Positions 1 through 8,452 are shown, numbered from the stretch's first letter. The stretch: DNA of 64,000 nt from Leucobacter tenebrionis (GCF_019884725.1 NZ_CP082322.1:1-64000), one strand, 5' to 3'. A program made the numbers and translations. The notes: generated by a model not told the origin, from the letters alone.

Positions 1-1470
1 ATGCGCCACGCCAAGATCGTCGCAACCTGGGGCCCCGCGGTCTCAAGCTATGACCACACGCTCGAACTGATCCGGGCCGGCGTCAACGTCGCTCGACTCA
101 ACATGTCGCACGGCACCTACAACGTGCACGAGGGCATCTACCGCAACATCCGCCGCGCCGAGACCGAGGTCGGTCGCCCGATCGCGGTGCTCGCCGACCT
201 GCAGGGTCCCAAGATCCGCCTCGGCAAGTTCGAGGGCGGCCCGTACCCCCTCGAGGTCGGCGACGAGTTCGCGATCACCACTCGAGACATCGTCGGTGAT
301 CGCACCATCAGCAGCACCACCCACAAGGGGCTGCCCGGCGACGTGAGCCCGGGTGATCCGCTGCTCATCGACGACGGCAAGGTGGCGCTGCGCGCCGTGC
401 GCGTGACCGAGGACACCGTCTACACGACCGTCGAGATCCCGGGATCGGTCTCGAACAACAAGGGCATCAACCTCCCGGGTGTCGCGGTCAACGTCCCCGC
501 GCTGTCCGACAAGGACGAGGAGGACCTGCGCTGGGCTCTGCAGCTCGGCGTCGACTACATCGCGCTCTCCTTCGTGCGCGATGCGGCCGACATCACCCGC
601 GTGCACGAGATCATGGAGGAGGAGGGGATCCGCCTCCCGGTCATCGCGAAGATCGAGAAGCCGCAGGCCGTGGAGCACCTCGAGGAGATCGTCGACGCGT
701 TCGACGGGATCATGGTCGCCCGCGGCGACCTCGGCGTCGAACTGCCGCTCGAGCGCGTACCGCTCGTGCAGACCGAGGCGATCGCCCTCGCCCGCCGCAA
801 TGCGAAGCCGGTGATCGTGGCGACCCAGGTGCTCGAGTCGATGATCGAGAGCCCCCGCCCCACTCGTGCGGAGGCGTCGGACTGCGCGAACGCGATCCTC
901 GACGGGGCGGATGCCGTGATGCTCTCGGGCGAGACCAGCGTCGGCGCGTACCCCGTGCAGGCCGTCGAGACCATGGCACGCATCATCACCGCCACCGAGG
1001 ATCACGCGCTCGACCGCATCGAGCCCCTCGGCAGCGCCCCTCGCACGCAGGGCGGCGCCCTCACGCTCGCCGCCTCGGAGGTCGCCGACTTCGTGGGCGC
1101 CCGGTACATCTGCGTGTTCACAGAGTCGGGCGACACGGTGCGCCGCATGTCGCGACTGCGCCGGCCGATCCCGATCATCGGTTTCACGCCGGAGGCCGGA
1201 ACCCGGCGCCGTATGGAGCTCACCTGGGGCGCCCGCAGCTACGAGGTGCCGCGCGTCGGCAGCACGGACGAGATGTTCGAGCAGGTCGACCACGTGCTGC
1301 TCGAGCACTCGCGCGCGCAGATCGGCGACAAGGTCGTCATCATCGCGGGATCGCCTCCCGGGGTGGTCGGCACCACGAACACGCTCCGCATCCATCGGAT
1401 CGGCGAGGCCACCGGTCAGCTGCCCGAGGCGGGCCCGCGCAAGCACGCGCGCGGCGGAGCGCCGGAGTGA
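1..1470 (+). CDS. pyk: Pyruvate kinase
   Basis: Catalyses the last step of glycolysis in the cytosol, phosphoenolpyruvate plus ADP to pyruvate plus ATP. The 489-aa product has the usual N-terminus (MRHAKIVATWGPA), the substrate-binding RLNMSHG near residue 34, the active-site IAKIEKP (K217, E219), MVARGDLGVELP and the nucleotide/C-terminal domain ending near residue 470. The length is normal for an actinobacterial enzyme. The window begins exactly at the ATG, so the RBS and promoter are not visible; the protein start matches the family. It is followed by a tRNA-Leu gene with its own -10-like sequence. Confidence 0.97.
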   Translation: MRHAKIVATWGPAVSSYDHTLELIRAGVNVARLNMSHGTYNVHEGIYRNIRRAETEVGRPIAVLADLQGPKIRLGKFEGGPYPLEVGDEFAITTRDIVGDRTISSTTHKGLPGDVSPGDPLLIDDGKVALRAVRVTEDTVYTTVEIPGSVSNNKGINLPGVAVNVPALSDKDEEDLRWALQLGVDYIALSFVRDAADITRVHEIMEEEGIRLPVIAKIEKPQAVEHLEEIVDAFDGIMVARGDLGVELPLERVPLVQTEAIALARRNAKPVIVATQVLESMIESPRPTRAEASDCANAILDGADAVMLSGETSVGAYPVQAVETMARIITATEDHALDRIEPLGSAPRTQGGALTLAASEVADFVGARYICVFTESGDTVRRMSRLRRPIPIIGFTPEAGTRRRMELTWGARSYEVPRVGSTDEMFEQVDHVLLEHSRAQIGDKVVIIAGSPPGVVGTTNTLRIHRIGEATGQLPEAGPRKHARGGAPE

Positions 1471-1475
1471 TCCGG

Positions 1476-1496
1476 TAGACTAGGCTGCTGGCCTAG
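1476..1496 (+). promoter_or_regulatory. -10-like hexamer and short hairpin before tRNA-Leu
   Basis: TAGACT at 1476-1481 fits an actinobacterial -10 box about 15 nt before the tRNA 5' end. The inverted repeat CTAGGC-N5-GCCTAG (1480-1485 and 1491-1496) ends at the base before the mature tRNA and would fold in the precursor leader. No good -35 is visible because the upstream sequence is the pyk 3' end. Confidence 0.4.
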
Positions 1497-1580
1497 GCCG
1501 GATTGGTGGAATTGGCAGACACGGCGCACTCAAAATGCGCTGCCGAAAGGTGTAAGGGTTCGAGTCCCTTATCCGGCACC
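1497..1580 (+). tRNA. tRNA-Leu (anticodon CAA)
   Basis: Class II tRNA with acceptor stem GCCGGAT (1497-1503) pairing with ATCCGGC (1571-1577). The anticodon stem GCGCA/TGCGC encloses the loop CTCAAAA, giving anticodon CAA (codon UUG). There is a long variable arm and the T-loop TTCGAGT. The gene ends ACC rather than a full encoded CCA. It reads UUG leucine codons. Confidence 0.95.
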
Positions 1581-1582
1581 GA

Positions 1583-1604
1583 CACCCCTGATCCCTCAGG
1601 GGTG
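1583..1604 (+). terminator. Hairpin terminator after tRNA-Leu
   Basis: CACCCCTGA-TCCC-TCAGGGGTG is a perfect 9-bp stem with a 4-nt loop starting three bases after the tRNA. It has no U-tract, which is common for actinobacterial terminators. Confidence 0.65.
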
Positions 1605-1644
1605 CTCCAGGCAAGTACCCCGCTATCTCCCTAGAACGCAGGAG

Positions 1645-1657
1645 TAAACTACTCAGC
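1645..1657 (+). promoter_or_regulatory. Likely leaderless promoter of pdtaR
   Basis: TAAACT at 1645-1650 sits 7 nt before the ATG at 1658, so transcription would begin at or next to the start codon. The same place holds a short palindrome GAGTA-AAC-TACTC. There is no clear -35. Confidence 0.4.
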
Positions 1658-2260
1658 ATGACTGAACAGAGCACCGCACCCGCACGACGCGTCGTGGTGG
1701 CGGAAGACGAGTCCCTGATCCGCCTCGACATCGTCGAGACGCTTCGCGACAACGGCTACGACGTCGTCGGCGAGGCCGGTGACGGCGAGGAGGCGGTTCG
1801 CCTCGTCGAGGAGCTGCGCCCCGACCTGGTGGTCATGGACGTCAAGATGCCCAAGCTCGACGGCATCTCGGCGGCGGAGCAGATCAACAAGGACCACATC
1901 GCGCCCGTGGTGCTGCTCACCGCCTTCAGCCAGCGCGAGCTCGTGGAGCGCGCGACCGAGGCCGGTGCCCTGGCCTACGTGGTGAAGCCGTTCACGCCCG
2001 CCGATCTGATCCCCGCGATCGAGATCGCGCTCTCGCGCTTCCAGCAGATCGTCGCGCTCGAGAGCGAGGTCGCCGATCTCGCCGAGCGCTTCGAGACGCG
2101 CAAGCTGGTCGACCGCGCGAAGGGGATCCTCAACGACAAGATGGGGCTGAGCGAGCCCGAGGCGTTCCGCTGGATCCAGAAGGCCTCGATGGATCGTCGC
2201 CTCACGATGCAGGACGTCGCGAAGACGATCATCGATCAGCTCGGACCGAAGAAGGACTGA
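1658..2260 (+). CDS. pdtaR: ANTAR-domain response regulator (PdtaR type)
   Basis: Cytosolic two-component regulator that acts as an RNA-binding antiterminator once phosphorylated. The 200-aa protein has a receiver domain (residues about 10-125) with the acidic pair in VVVAEDES, the phospho-acceptor D61 in VVMDVKMPKLDG, and the conserved lysine in YVVKPF (about residue 110). A helical linker and an ANTAR domain (about 135-195, with KGILNDKMGLSEPEAFRWIQKASM) follow. Size and sequence match mycobacterial PdtaR (Rv1626). The partner kinase PdtaS is not adjacent. A hairpin terminator follows directly. Its target RNAs cannot be read from this window. Confidence 0.92.
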   Translation: MTEQSTAPARRVVVAEDESLIRLDIVETLRDNGYDVVGEAGDGEEAVRLVEELRPDLVVMDVKMPKLDGISAAEQINKDHIAPVVLLTAFSQRELVERATEAGALAYVVKPFTPADLIPAIEIALSRFQQIVALESEVADLAERFETRKLVDRAKGILNDKMGLSEPEAFRWIQKASMDRRLTMQDVAKTIIDQLGPKKD

Positions 2261-2280
2261 GTCCGTTCCGAGTCAGCTCT

Positions 2281-2320
2281 CATGCGAACGCCCCGGCCTC
2301 ACGGTCGGGGCGTTCGCATG
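2281..2320. terminator. Bidirectional terminator between pdtaR and the thioesterase gene
   Basis: Perfect 15-bp inverted repeat (CATGCGAACGCCCCG at 2281-2295, complement at 2306-2320) with a 10-nt loop. It lies between two convergent genes and can serve both. No T-tract. Confidence 0.8.
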
Positions 2321-2354
2321 TGCGGGGTGAGGCTCGACCGGGAGCCCCGACCGC

Positions 2355-2795
2355 TCAGCCGAACGGCTTGTAGAAGTTGGTGATGCGCACCGTCGAGCAG
2401 CGCCGCCCGTGCTCGTCGTTCACCACGATCTCGTGCACTGTGAGCGTGCGGCCGAGCTTGATCGGGGTGCAGATGCCGGTGACGAGGCCGGAGACGGCCG
2501 AGCCGGTGTGGGTCGCATTGATGTCGACGCCCACGGCGACGTACCCCTCGGGCGCGAGGAAGTTCGCGTGCATCGAGCCGAGGGTCTCGCCGAGCACCAC
2601 GTATGCGCCTCCGTGCAGCAGCATGATGGGCTGCGTGTTGCCCTCGACGGGCATGGTCGCCACGGCGCGCTCACGCTCGAACTCGATGACCTCGATGCCC
2701 ATCCGGTCGGCGAGGGCGCCGAGGCCGCGCTCGCGGATGTAGTCGAGGCCGGGGGCGGGCGCATGCTGAGCTGCGGCTCCGGTGGAATCGGTCAT
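2355..2795 (-). CDS. Hotdog-fold thioesterase (PaaI/YdiI type)
   Basis: Probably hydrolyses acyl- or aryl-CoA thioesters in the cytosol. The 146-aa length, the MLLHGGAYVVLGETLGSMHA helix and the DINATHTGSAV strand are typical of the PaaI-like hotdog family (the mycobacterial Rv1847 type); such enzymes work as tetramers. The exact substrate cannot be told from sequence. It is divergent from polA with only 44 bp between the two starts, so their promoters must overlap. Confidence 0.85.
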   Translation of the reverse strand: MTDSTGAAAQHAPAPGLDYIRERGLGALADRMGIEVIEFERERAVATMPVEGNTQPIMLLHGGAYVVLGETLGSMHANFLAPEGYVAVGVDINATHTGSAVSGLVTGICTPIKLGRTLTVHEIVVNDEHGRRCSTVRITNFYKPFG

Positions 2796-2827
2796 GGTGC
2801 GGCTGGTTCCTTGTCGGTGGCGGCTTG

Positions 2828-2833
2828 TAGGCT
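2828..2833 (+). promoter_or_regulatory. -10-like hexamer directly before polA
   Basis: TAGGCT lies 6 nt before the GTG start of polA, predicting a leaderless or nearly leaderless mRNA. There is no convincing -35. Confidence 0.3.
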
Positions 2834-2839
2834 GGACGC

Positions 2840-5479
2840 GTGTCGAATACGCCTCAGCCTACCCTCATGATCATCGACGGCCACTCGCTGGCCTTCAGGG
2901 CGTTCTACGCCCTCCCCGTCGACAGTTTCCAGACCCAGACGGGGCAGCACACCAACGCCATTCACGGTTTCATCTCGATGCTCATCAACCTGCTGGGCAA
3001 CGAGAACCCCGACGCGCTGGCGATCGCCTTCGATATCTCGCGCCACTCGTTCCGCACGGAGGAGTACCCCGAGTACAAGGGCACCCGCGGCGAGACGCCG
3101 CCGGAGTTCAAGGGGCAGGTGCCGCTGCTGCAGGAGGCGCTGCACGCGATGGGCATCCGCACCCTCGAGAAGGAGAACTACGAGGCCGACGACATCCTCG
3201 CGACCCTCGCCACGCGCGGCGCGGAGGCGGGGTACCGGGTGCTCGTCGTCAGCGGTGACCGCGATACGATCCAGCTCGTCGACGACCGCATCACGCTGCT
3301 CTACCCGTCGAAGCAGGGGGTGAGCGAGCTCACGCGCTACGACACCGAGAAGGTGCTCGAGCGCTACGGGGTGCGTCCCGAGCAGTATCCCGAGATCGCG
3401 GCGCTCGTGGGCGAGACGAGCGACAATCTCCCCGGTGTTCCCCGCGTCGGCGAGAAGACGGCCGTCAAATGGATCAACCAGTTCGGCTCGCTCGAGGAGA
3501 TCCTCCGACGACAGGACGAGATCGGCGGCAAGGTGGGAGAGAGCCTGCGCGAGAACGCGCATCTCGCCGAGCGCAACCGCCGGCTCAACCGGCTGGTGCG
3601 CGACGTCGAGCTCGAGGTCACGCTCGACGAGCTGAAGCGGGGCGAGATCGACATGGCCGCCGTGCAGCAGGTGTTCTCGAAGCTCGAGTTCCGCACGCTG
3701 CTGCAGCGCGTGGGCAAGCTCGCGGGTGCCGAGGTGCCGACGGGGGGAGCGACGACGGTGTCGCTCGTGCCCGAGCAGCCCGAGGCGAAGAACCTCATCG
3801 ACGAGGAGCTGGCCGACTGGCTCGCGAAGGCGGATCGGCCCGCGGTGCGGATCAGCGAGAGCGTCGCGGGGCTCGAGGTCGGCGTCGCGACGCCCGAGTC
3901 GTCGGTGCTGTTCCACTGGTTGCCAGGCGGGCGCGACTACGCGCTCTTCGAGCAGTGGCTCGCCTCCGACGCGCCCAAGGTGCTCTTCGACGCGAAGCAG
4001 CAGATCGCGGTCGCCGCGCGCGCGGGTGCGACGATCGGCGGTATCGACGGCGACCTCCTGCTGGCCTCCTGGCTGCTGCGCCCCCAGACCCCCGACAAGT
4101 CGATCGAGGAGGCGGTGTTCCGCTTCCTCGGCGAGCAGGTGCCCGAGGGGGACCCCAACCAGCTCGTGCCCGACGAGGGGAGCGTCGCGGATGCGGCGGC
4201 ACTGGCCTGGTACATCGTGCGAGCGCACGAGGCGGCCGTCGGGCGCTTCGAGTCGCGCACCATCGAGATCTACCGCGAGATCGAGCTGCCGCTCGTTCCG
4301 GTCCTCGCGGCTCTCGAGCAGCGCGGCGTGCAGATCGACCTGCCGCTGCTCGAAGCCCACGATGCCGAGCTGAAGGAGCGGGTGAGCGATCTGCAGCAGC
4401 GGGCGTTCGACGCGATCGGGCGGGAAGTCAACCTGTCGTCGCCGAAGCAGCTGCAGGAGGTGCTGTTCGAGCAGCTCGACATGCCGAAGACGCGCAAGAC
4501 CAAGAGCGGGTACACCACCGACGCGGCCGCGCTCGTCGACCTGCAGGCGAAGAACCCTCACCCCTTCCTCGACGCGCTTCTCGCGCACCGCGACGCGAAC
4601 AAGCTGCGGCAGATGGTCGAGACGCTCATCAAGGCGGTGGAGGACGACGGGCGGATCCGCACCACGTTCGTGCAGATCGGCTCGAGCACGGGCCGACTCG
4701 CGTCGACCGACCCCAACCTGCAGAACATCCCGGTGCGCTCCGAGGAGGGGCGGCGGATCCGCGAGGGATTCATCCACGCCGCGCAGTACGAGACGCTGAT
4801 GACCGCCGACTACTCCCAGATCGAGATGCGGATCATGGCGCACCTCTCGGGCGACGAGGGGCTCATCCAGGCCTTCAACGAGGGGGAGGATCTGCACCGA
4901 TTCGTCGGTTCGCGGATCTTCGGCGTGCCCCCGGAGGAGGTCACGAGCGAGATGCGGTCGAAGGTGAAGGCCATGTCGTACGGCCTCGCATACGGGCTTT
5001 CGGCGTTCGGTCTCTCGAAGCAGCTCGGCATCTCGGCGGCAGAGGCGAAGCAGCTCATGTCCGACTACTTCGAGCGGTTCGGCGGCGTGCGTGACTACCT
5101 GCGTTCCGTGGTGGACCAGGCGAAGCGCGACACCTTCACCGAGACGATCTTCGGCCGCCGCCGGCCCTTCCCGGATCTGGCGAGCCCCAACCGCATCCTG
5201 CGCGAGAACGCGGAGCGGGCCGCGCTGAACGCGCCCATCCAGGGCTCTGCGGCCGACATCATCAAGCGCGCCATGATCAAGGTCGAGGGGCGCATGGCGG
5301 GCATGCAGTCGCGCATGCTGCTGCAGATCCACGACGAGCTCATGTTCGAGGTCGCCGAGGGGGAGTGGGACGCCCTGGAGGCCATCGTGCGCGAGGAGAT
5401 GGCGGGCGCGGCGGAGCTGTCGGTGCCCCTCGAGGTGCAGGTAGGCCGCGGAGCGAACTGGAACGCCGCCGCGCACTAG
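2840..5479 (+). CDS. polA: DNA polymerase I
   Basis: Okazaki-fragment processing and repair polymerase, 879 aa with a GTG start. Residues about 1-300 are the 5'-3' exonuclease (MIIDGHSLAFRAFYAL, NYEADDILATLA, VSGDRDTIQLV, GETSDNLPGVPRVGEKTA). Residues about 320-490 are a 3'-5' exonuclease-like domain that lacks the DTET motif, so proofreading is probably lost, as in other actinobacterial Pol I. Residues about 500-879 are the polymerase with motif A (TADYSQIEMRI, about 655), motif B (KAMSYGLAYGLSAFGL) and motif C (QIHDELMFE, about 831). Followed by a convergent gene. Confidence 0.97.
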   Translation: MSNTPQPTLMIIDGHSLAFRAFYALPVDSFQTQTGQHTNAIHGFISMLINLLGNENPDALAIAFDISRHSFRTEEYPEYKGTRGETPPEFKGQVPLLQEALHAMGIRTLEKENYEADDILATLATRGAEAGYRVLVVSGDRDTIQLVDDRITLLYPSKQGVSELTRYDTEKVLERYGVRPEQYPEIAALVGETSDNLPGVPRVGEKTAVKWINQFGSLEEILRRQDEIGGKVGESLRENAHLAERNRRLNRLVRDVELEVTLDELKRGEIDMAAVQQVFSKLEFRTLLQRVGKLAGAEVPTGGATTVSLVPEQPEAKNLIDEELADWLAKADRPAVRISESVAGLEVGVATPESSVLFHWLPGGRDYALFEQWLASDAPKVLFDAKQQIAVAARAGATIGGIDGDLLLASWLLRPQTPDKSIEEAVFRFLGEQVPEGDPNQLVPDEGSVADAAALAWYIVRAHEAAVGRFESRTIEIYREIELPLVPVLAALEQRGVQIDLPLLEAHDAELKERVSDLQQRAFDAIGREVNLSSPKQLQEVLFEQLDMPKTRKTKSGYTTDAAALVDLQAKNPHPFLDALLAHRDANKLRQMVETLIKAVEDDGRIRTTFVQIGSSTGRLASTDPNLQNIPVRSEEGRRIREGFIHAAQYETLMTADYSQIEMRIMAHLSGDEGLIQAFNEGEDLHRFVGSRIFGVPPEEVTSEMRSKVKAMSYGLAYGLSAFGLSKQLGISAAEAKQLMSDYFERFGGVRDYLRSVVDQAKRDTFTETIFGRRRPFPDLASPNRILRENAERAALNAPIQGSAADIIKRAMIKVEGRMAGMQSRMLLQIHDELMFEVAEGEWDALEAIVREEMAGAAELSVPLEVQVGRGANWNAAAH

Positions 5480-5499
5480 CAGTGCGGTTGCGGCGCCGG

Positions 5500-5560
5500 C
5501 GCGTGCTGCCGCGCACCGGGCTGCCATGCACTGGTGCTGCCGGGCACCGGGGCTTCTGCG
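5500..5560. repeat. Three degenerate copies of a ~16-bp GC-rich repeat after polA
   Basis: The sequences GTGCTGCCGCGCACCGG, GCTGCCATGCACTGG and TGCTGCCGGGCACCGG follow each other directly. They can form alternative hairpins and may help terminate polA; there is no T-tract. Confidence 0.4.
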
Positions 5561-5586
5561 CGCTACGGCCGTGTTCAGGGAGGAGA

Positions 5587-6462
5587 TCATTTTTCACGCG
5601 GGTTCTTTCCGTGTTGAGGCCCGTTTGGAAGACGATCTCCTCCTTGAACGACGGGGCGGCCCTGGGAGAGGAGCCGCATGATCGCATCCTGGACCTCGGG
5701 CCAGCACTCGAGCACCTGACGGTATCCGGCGCGGATGCGACCGAGTCCGTTGATCGACAGCTCCCAGTCCTGCGCGTTGTCGAGATCGCGCTGCCTTCCG
5801 GTGTGCGTCGCCCCGTCGATCTCCAGGATCAGCCACCCCTCGATCAGGAAATCGCGTCGATGCTCATGCAGGTACGCCTGAACGACGAAGCGCAGCCCGA
5901 GCGCCCGGAGACGTGTACCGACGTAGCTTTCGAGCCCTGAATCCGAGAACGGAGTGACGGACTGCAGGATCTCCTTCGCTCTCCCGACATACGGATAGCG
6001 CCGCAGCGCGGTAAGGGTGACGAGCCGCTTGTTGAGCGCGGACTCCCAGATGGCGATGGCCTCCTCCGGAGGTTGGCAGTACGCGATGTAGTTCAGCGCG
6101 TTCTCGAGCGGGTCGAGCAGAGTCTGGGGCTCGCGGCGTCGAACCGGAGCTCGCCAGTGCACCTTGGCGGTGGTCTGCGGGTGGGCGTGCGGCGAACGCG
6201 CTGCGAAGTGCGGCTCGGGCTGCTCGAGGAGCCACAGGCCGAGACGACGGGTGACGGAGACGCAGCTCAGGATCGTGCCCTCGGAGGCCGCCTGCAGGAG
6301 CTCGGGATCGCTCCCGGGCAGGGCGATCCAACCGCGTTGCGGTCTGATCACCGCGCCCGACGAGAGCGCGGTGGCGATCCGGTGCGACGTGAATCCCGCT
6401 GCTCGGAGCCGGCGGACGTGCAGGATCCCTCCGGGGTCCCGCAGCAGTTGAGTCAGGTGCAT
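5587..6462 (-). CDS. AbiEi-like N-terminal domain plus DUF559 (Vsr-type nuclease fold) protein
   Basis: The 291-aa protein starts at the ATG of MHLTQLLRDPGG. The N-terminus (about 1-80, LRAAGFTSHRIATALSSGAVIRPQRGWIALP) resembles the winged-helix domain of AbiEi-family antitoxins. The C-terminus (about 175-275) carries HRRDFLIEGWLILEIDGATH followed by TGRQRDLDNAQDW, which fits the D...ExD core of the PD-(D/E)XK / very-short-patch-repair fold of DUF559. Such proteins recur in Microbacteriaceae and their function is not established. There is no adjacent AbiEii-type nucleotidyltransferase. The frame stays open further upstream to 6849, but only because a 21-bp repeat array keeps every frame open; I reject that extension. 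Confidence 0.7.
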   Translation of the reverse strand: MHLTQLLRDPGGILHVRRLRAAGFTSHRIATALSSGAVIRPQRGWIALPGSDPELLQAASEGTILSCVSVTRRLGLWLLEQPEPHFAARSPHAHPQTTAKVHWRAPVRRREPQTLLDPLENALNYIAYCQPPEEAIAIWESALNKRLVTLTALRRYPYVGRAKEILQSVTPFSDSGLESYVGTRLRALGLRFVVQAYLHEHRRDFLIEGWLILEIDGATHTGRQRDLDNAQDWELSINGLGRIRAGYRQVLECWPEVQDAIMRLLSQGRPVVQGGDRLPNGPQHGKNPREK

Positions 6463-6564
6463 GATTCGATGGTGAGGCCGATCCCGACCCGCGATGCGCG
6501 ATCCGCGACAAAATGGGGATAACTCGAGGCGGAATCGTCGATCGGCGGATTGTGAGCGAAGTAC

Positions 6565-6606
6565 GGTTGGCCGTGCGCGGCACATGGTCGGCCGTGCGCG
6601 GCATCT
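6565..6606. repeat. Two tandem copies of a 21-bp unit
   Basis: Copy 1 is at 6565-6585 and copy 2 at 6586-6606, sharing the core GGCCGTGCGCGGCA with 17 or 18 identical positions of 21. It has the same period as the larger array 64 bp downstream. Confidence 0.8.
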
Positions 6607-6669
6607 GAGGAGGAGATCCTTCCCTGAGCGGGAGATCGCCGGCGGATTGGCCCGCGTGGATGCGGATCT

Positions 6670-6836
6670 CCTACTTGGAATGGGTCCGGGTGCTGCTTGG
6701 GGAGGCCGGGTGGCGCTTGGAAGGGCCGGGGCCCAGCGTGGAGCGGGCAGGGTGTTGCTTGGAGTGGGCCGGGACGCTGCTTGGAGCGGGCAAGGGTCCT
6801 GCATGACTGGGGCAGAGCGCTGCCTGACGAGACCGG
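6670..6836. repeat. 21-bp tandem repeat array (about 8 units) upstream of rpsA
   Basis: Units start near 6670, 6691, 6711, 6732, 6753, 6774, 6795 and 6816; all are 21 bp except one of 20. The consensus is close to TGCTGCTTGGAGYGGGCCGGG; units 2, 3, 5 and 6 are the best conserved and the last two are decayed. The array stops 14 bp before the proposed rpsA -35 box. It behaves like a minisatellite. Confidence 0.8.
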
Positions 6837-6849
6837 GGGCGCCGTGCAC

Positions 6850-6879
6850 TTGATCCCGGGCGTGTCCTCGCGATAAGAT
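6850..6879 (+). promoter_or_regulatory. Candidate rpsA promoter
   Basis: TTGATC (6850-6855), an 18-bp spacer and TAAGAT (6874-6879) form a plausible housekeeping promoter about 125 nt before the rpsA start, leaving a 5' leader. Confidence 0.55.
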
Positions 6880-7006
6880 CGAGTGTCACTTTTCTGTGGC
6901 GACTCAACCATGTCCACACGTGGGTGTGCCTCGCGGGTCCGTCGGATCCGGCTGATCTTTCAGCGCGTGCCCGCCTGAATCCCTGTCCATTCTGGAGACC
7001 ATTTAC

Positions 7007-8452
7007 ATGACGAACGCAACGACCGAAAGCAAGCAGGTCGCGATCAACGACATCGGATCCGCCGATGACTTCCTTGCAGCGGTCGAACTGACCATCAAGT
7101 CCTTCAACGACGGCGACCTCATCGAGGGCACCGTCGTGAAGATCGACCGCGACGAGGTGCTCCTCGACGTCGGGTTCAAGACCGAGGGCGTCATCCCCTC
7201 GCGCGAGCTGTCCATCAAGCACGACGTGAACCCCGATGAGGTCGTTCAGGTCGGCGATCCCGTCGAGGCGCTCGTGCTCCAGAAGGAGGACAAGGAAGGT
7301 CGCCTCATCCTGTCCAAGAAGCGTGCTCAGTACGAGCGCGCCTGGGGCGATGTGGAGAAGATCAAGGAGACCGAGGGCGTCGTCACCGGCACCGTCATCG
7401 AGGTCGTCAAGGGCGGCCTGATCGTCGACATCGGGCTCCGCGGCTTCCTCCCCGCCTCGCTCATCGAGCTGCGCCGCGTGCGCGACCTGACCCCGTACCT
7501 GGGTCAGGAGATCGAGGCCAAGATCCTCGAGCTCGACAAGAACCGCAACAACGTGGTGCTCTCGCGTCGCGCCCTCCTCGAGGAGACGCAGTCGGCCACC
7601 CGTTCGTCGTTCCTCGCCGAGCTCAAGCCCGGCCAGGTGCGCAAGGGCGTCATCTCGTCGATCGTCAACTTCGGCGCGTTCGTCGACCTGGGCGGCGTCG
7701 ACGGCCTCGTGCACGTCTCCGAGCTCTCGTGGAAGCACATCGAGCACGCCTCCGACGTGGTCGAGGTCGGCCAGGAGGTCACCGTCGAGGTGCTCTCCGT
7801 CGAGCTCGATCGCGAGCGCGTCTCGCTGTCGCTCAAGGCGACCCAGGAGGACCCGTGGCAGGTCTTCGCCCGCACCCACGCGATCGGCCAGATCGCTCCG
7901 GGCGTCGTCACCAAGCTCGTGCCCTTCGGCGCATTCGTGCGTGTCGCGGACGGCATCGAGGGCCTCGTGCACATCTCCGAGCTGTCGGGCCAGCACGTCG
8001 AGCTCGCCGAGCAGGTCGTGTCGGCCGGCCAGGAGGTCTTCGTCAAGATCATCGACATCGATCTCGATCGTCGCCGCATCTCGCTCAGCCTCAAGCAGGC
8101 CAACGAGGGCGTGGATCCCGAGGGCACCGAGTTCGATCCGGCTCTGTACGGCATGACCACGGAGTACGACGAGAACGGCGAGTACAAGTACCCCGAGGGC
8201 TTCGATCCCGAGACCCAGGAGTGGAAGGAAGGCTTCGAGGCTCAGCGCGAGAAGTGGGAGCAGGAGTACGCTGCTGCCCAGGAGCGCTGGGAAGCTCACA
8301 AGAAGCAGGTCGCCGCTTCGCTCAACGAGGTCGCTCCCGCTCCGGCCGCGGACAACGCCTCCTCGAGCTTCTCGAGCGATTCGTCCTCGACCGGTGCGCT
8401 GGCCGACGACGCCGCGCTCGCCGCGCTGAAGGCTCAGCTCGAGGGCAACTGA
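7007..8452 (+). CDS. rpsA: 30S ribosomal protein S1
   Basis: Binds mRNA on the 30S subunit during initiation. The 481-aa protein has four S1 (OB-fold) repeats: about 36-105 (GDLIEGTVVKIDRDEVLLDVGFKTEGVIP), about 123-188 (VVTGTVIEVVKGGLIVDIGLRGFLP), about 209-277 (GQVRKGVISSIVNFGAFVDLGG) and about 294-363 (GQIAPGVVTKLVPFGAFVRV). An acidic, Ser/Ala-rich tail follows. Four repeats is the normal actinobacterial form, against six in E. coli. The SD GGAGA precedes the ATG. It has its own promoter and a strong terminator, so it is monocistronic. Confidence 0.97.
   Translation: MTNATTESKQVAINDIGSADDFLAAVELTIKSFNDGDLIEGTVVKIDRDEVLLDVGFKTEGVIPSRELSIKHDVNPDEVVQVGDPVEALVLQKEDKEGRLILSKKRAQYERAWGDVEKIKETEGVVTGTVIEVVKGGLIVDIGLRGFLPASLIELRRVRDLTPYLGQEIEAKILELDKNRNNVVLSRRALLEETQSATRSSFLAELKPGQVRKGVISSIVNFGAFVDLGGVDGLVHVSELSWKHIEHASDVVEVGQEVTVEVLSVELDRERVSLSLKATQEDPWQVFARTHAIGQIAPGVVTKLVPFGAFVRVADGIEGLVHISELSGQHVELAEQVVSAGQEVFVKIIDIDLDRRRISLSLKQANEGVDPEGTEFDPALYGMTTEYDENGEYKYPEGFDPETQEWKEGFEAQREKWEQEYAAAQERWEAHKKQVAASLNEVAPAPAADNASSSFSSDSSSTGALADDAALAALKAQLEGN

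Larger units (their letters stand above)
6463..6849. other. Non-coding region with two 21-bp repeat blocks between divergent genes
   Basis: About 390 bases before the rpsA promoter with no credible gene. It holds the two-copy repeat at 6565-6606 and the longer array at 6670-6836, both of 21-bp period. Read on the minus strand they give 7-residue proline/alanine/arginine-rich repeats in all frames, which explains the misleading long open frames. Confidence 0.7.

Noticed and set aside
2792-5590. 932-codon open frame antisense to polA, and many similar long antisense frames (for example 58727-60514, 61587-63980, 32729-34699)
   Set aside because: They run opposite to genes with clear family motifs, have Arg/Gly/His/Asp-rich composition without recognisable motifs, and arise because high GC content leaves few stop codons in shadow frames.
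6670-6836. CRISPR array
   Set aside because: The units are contiguous without unique spacers and no cas genes are present.
6463-6849. N-terminal extension of the AbiEi/DUF559 protein up to 6849
   Set aside because: The extension is translated from the 21-bp repeat array, is Pro/Arg-rich in all frames, and the ATG at 6462 begins at the conserved domain.
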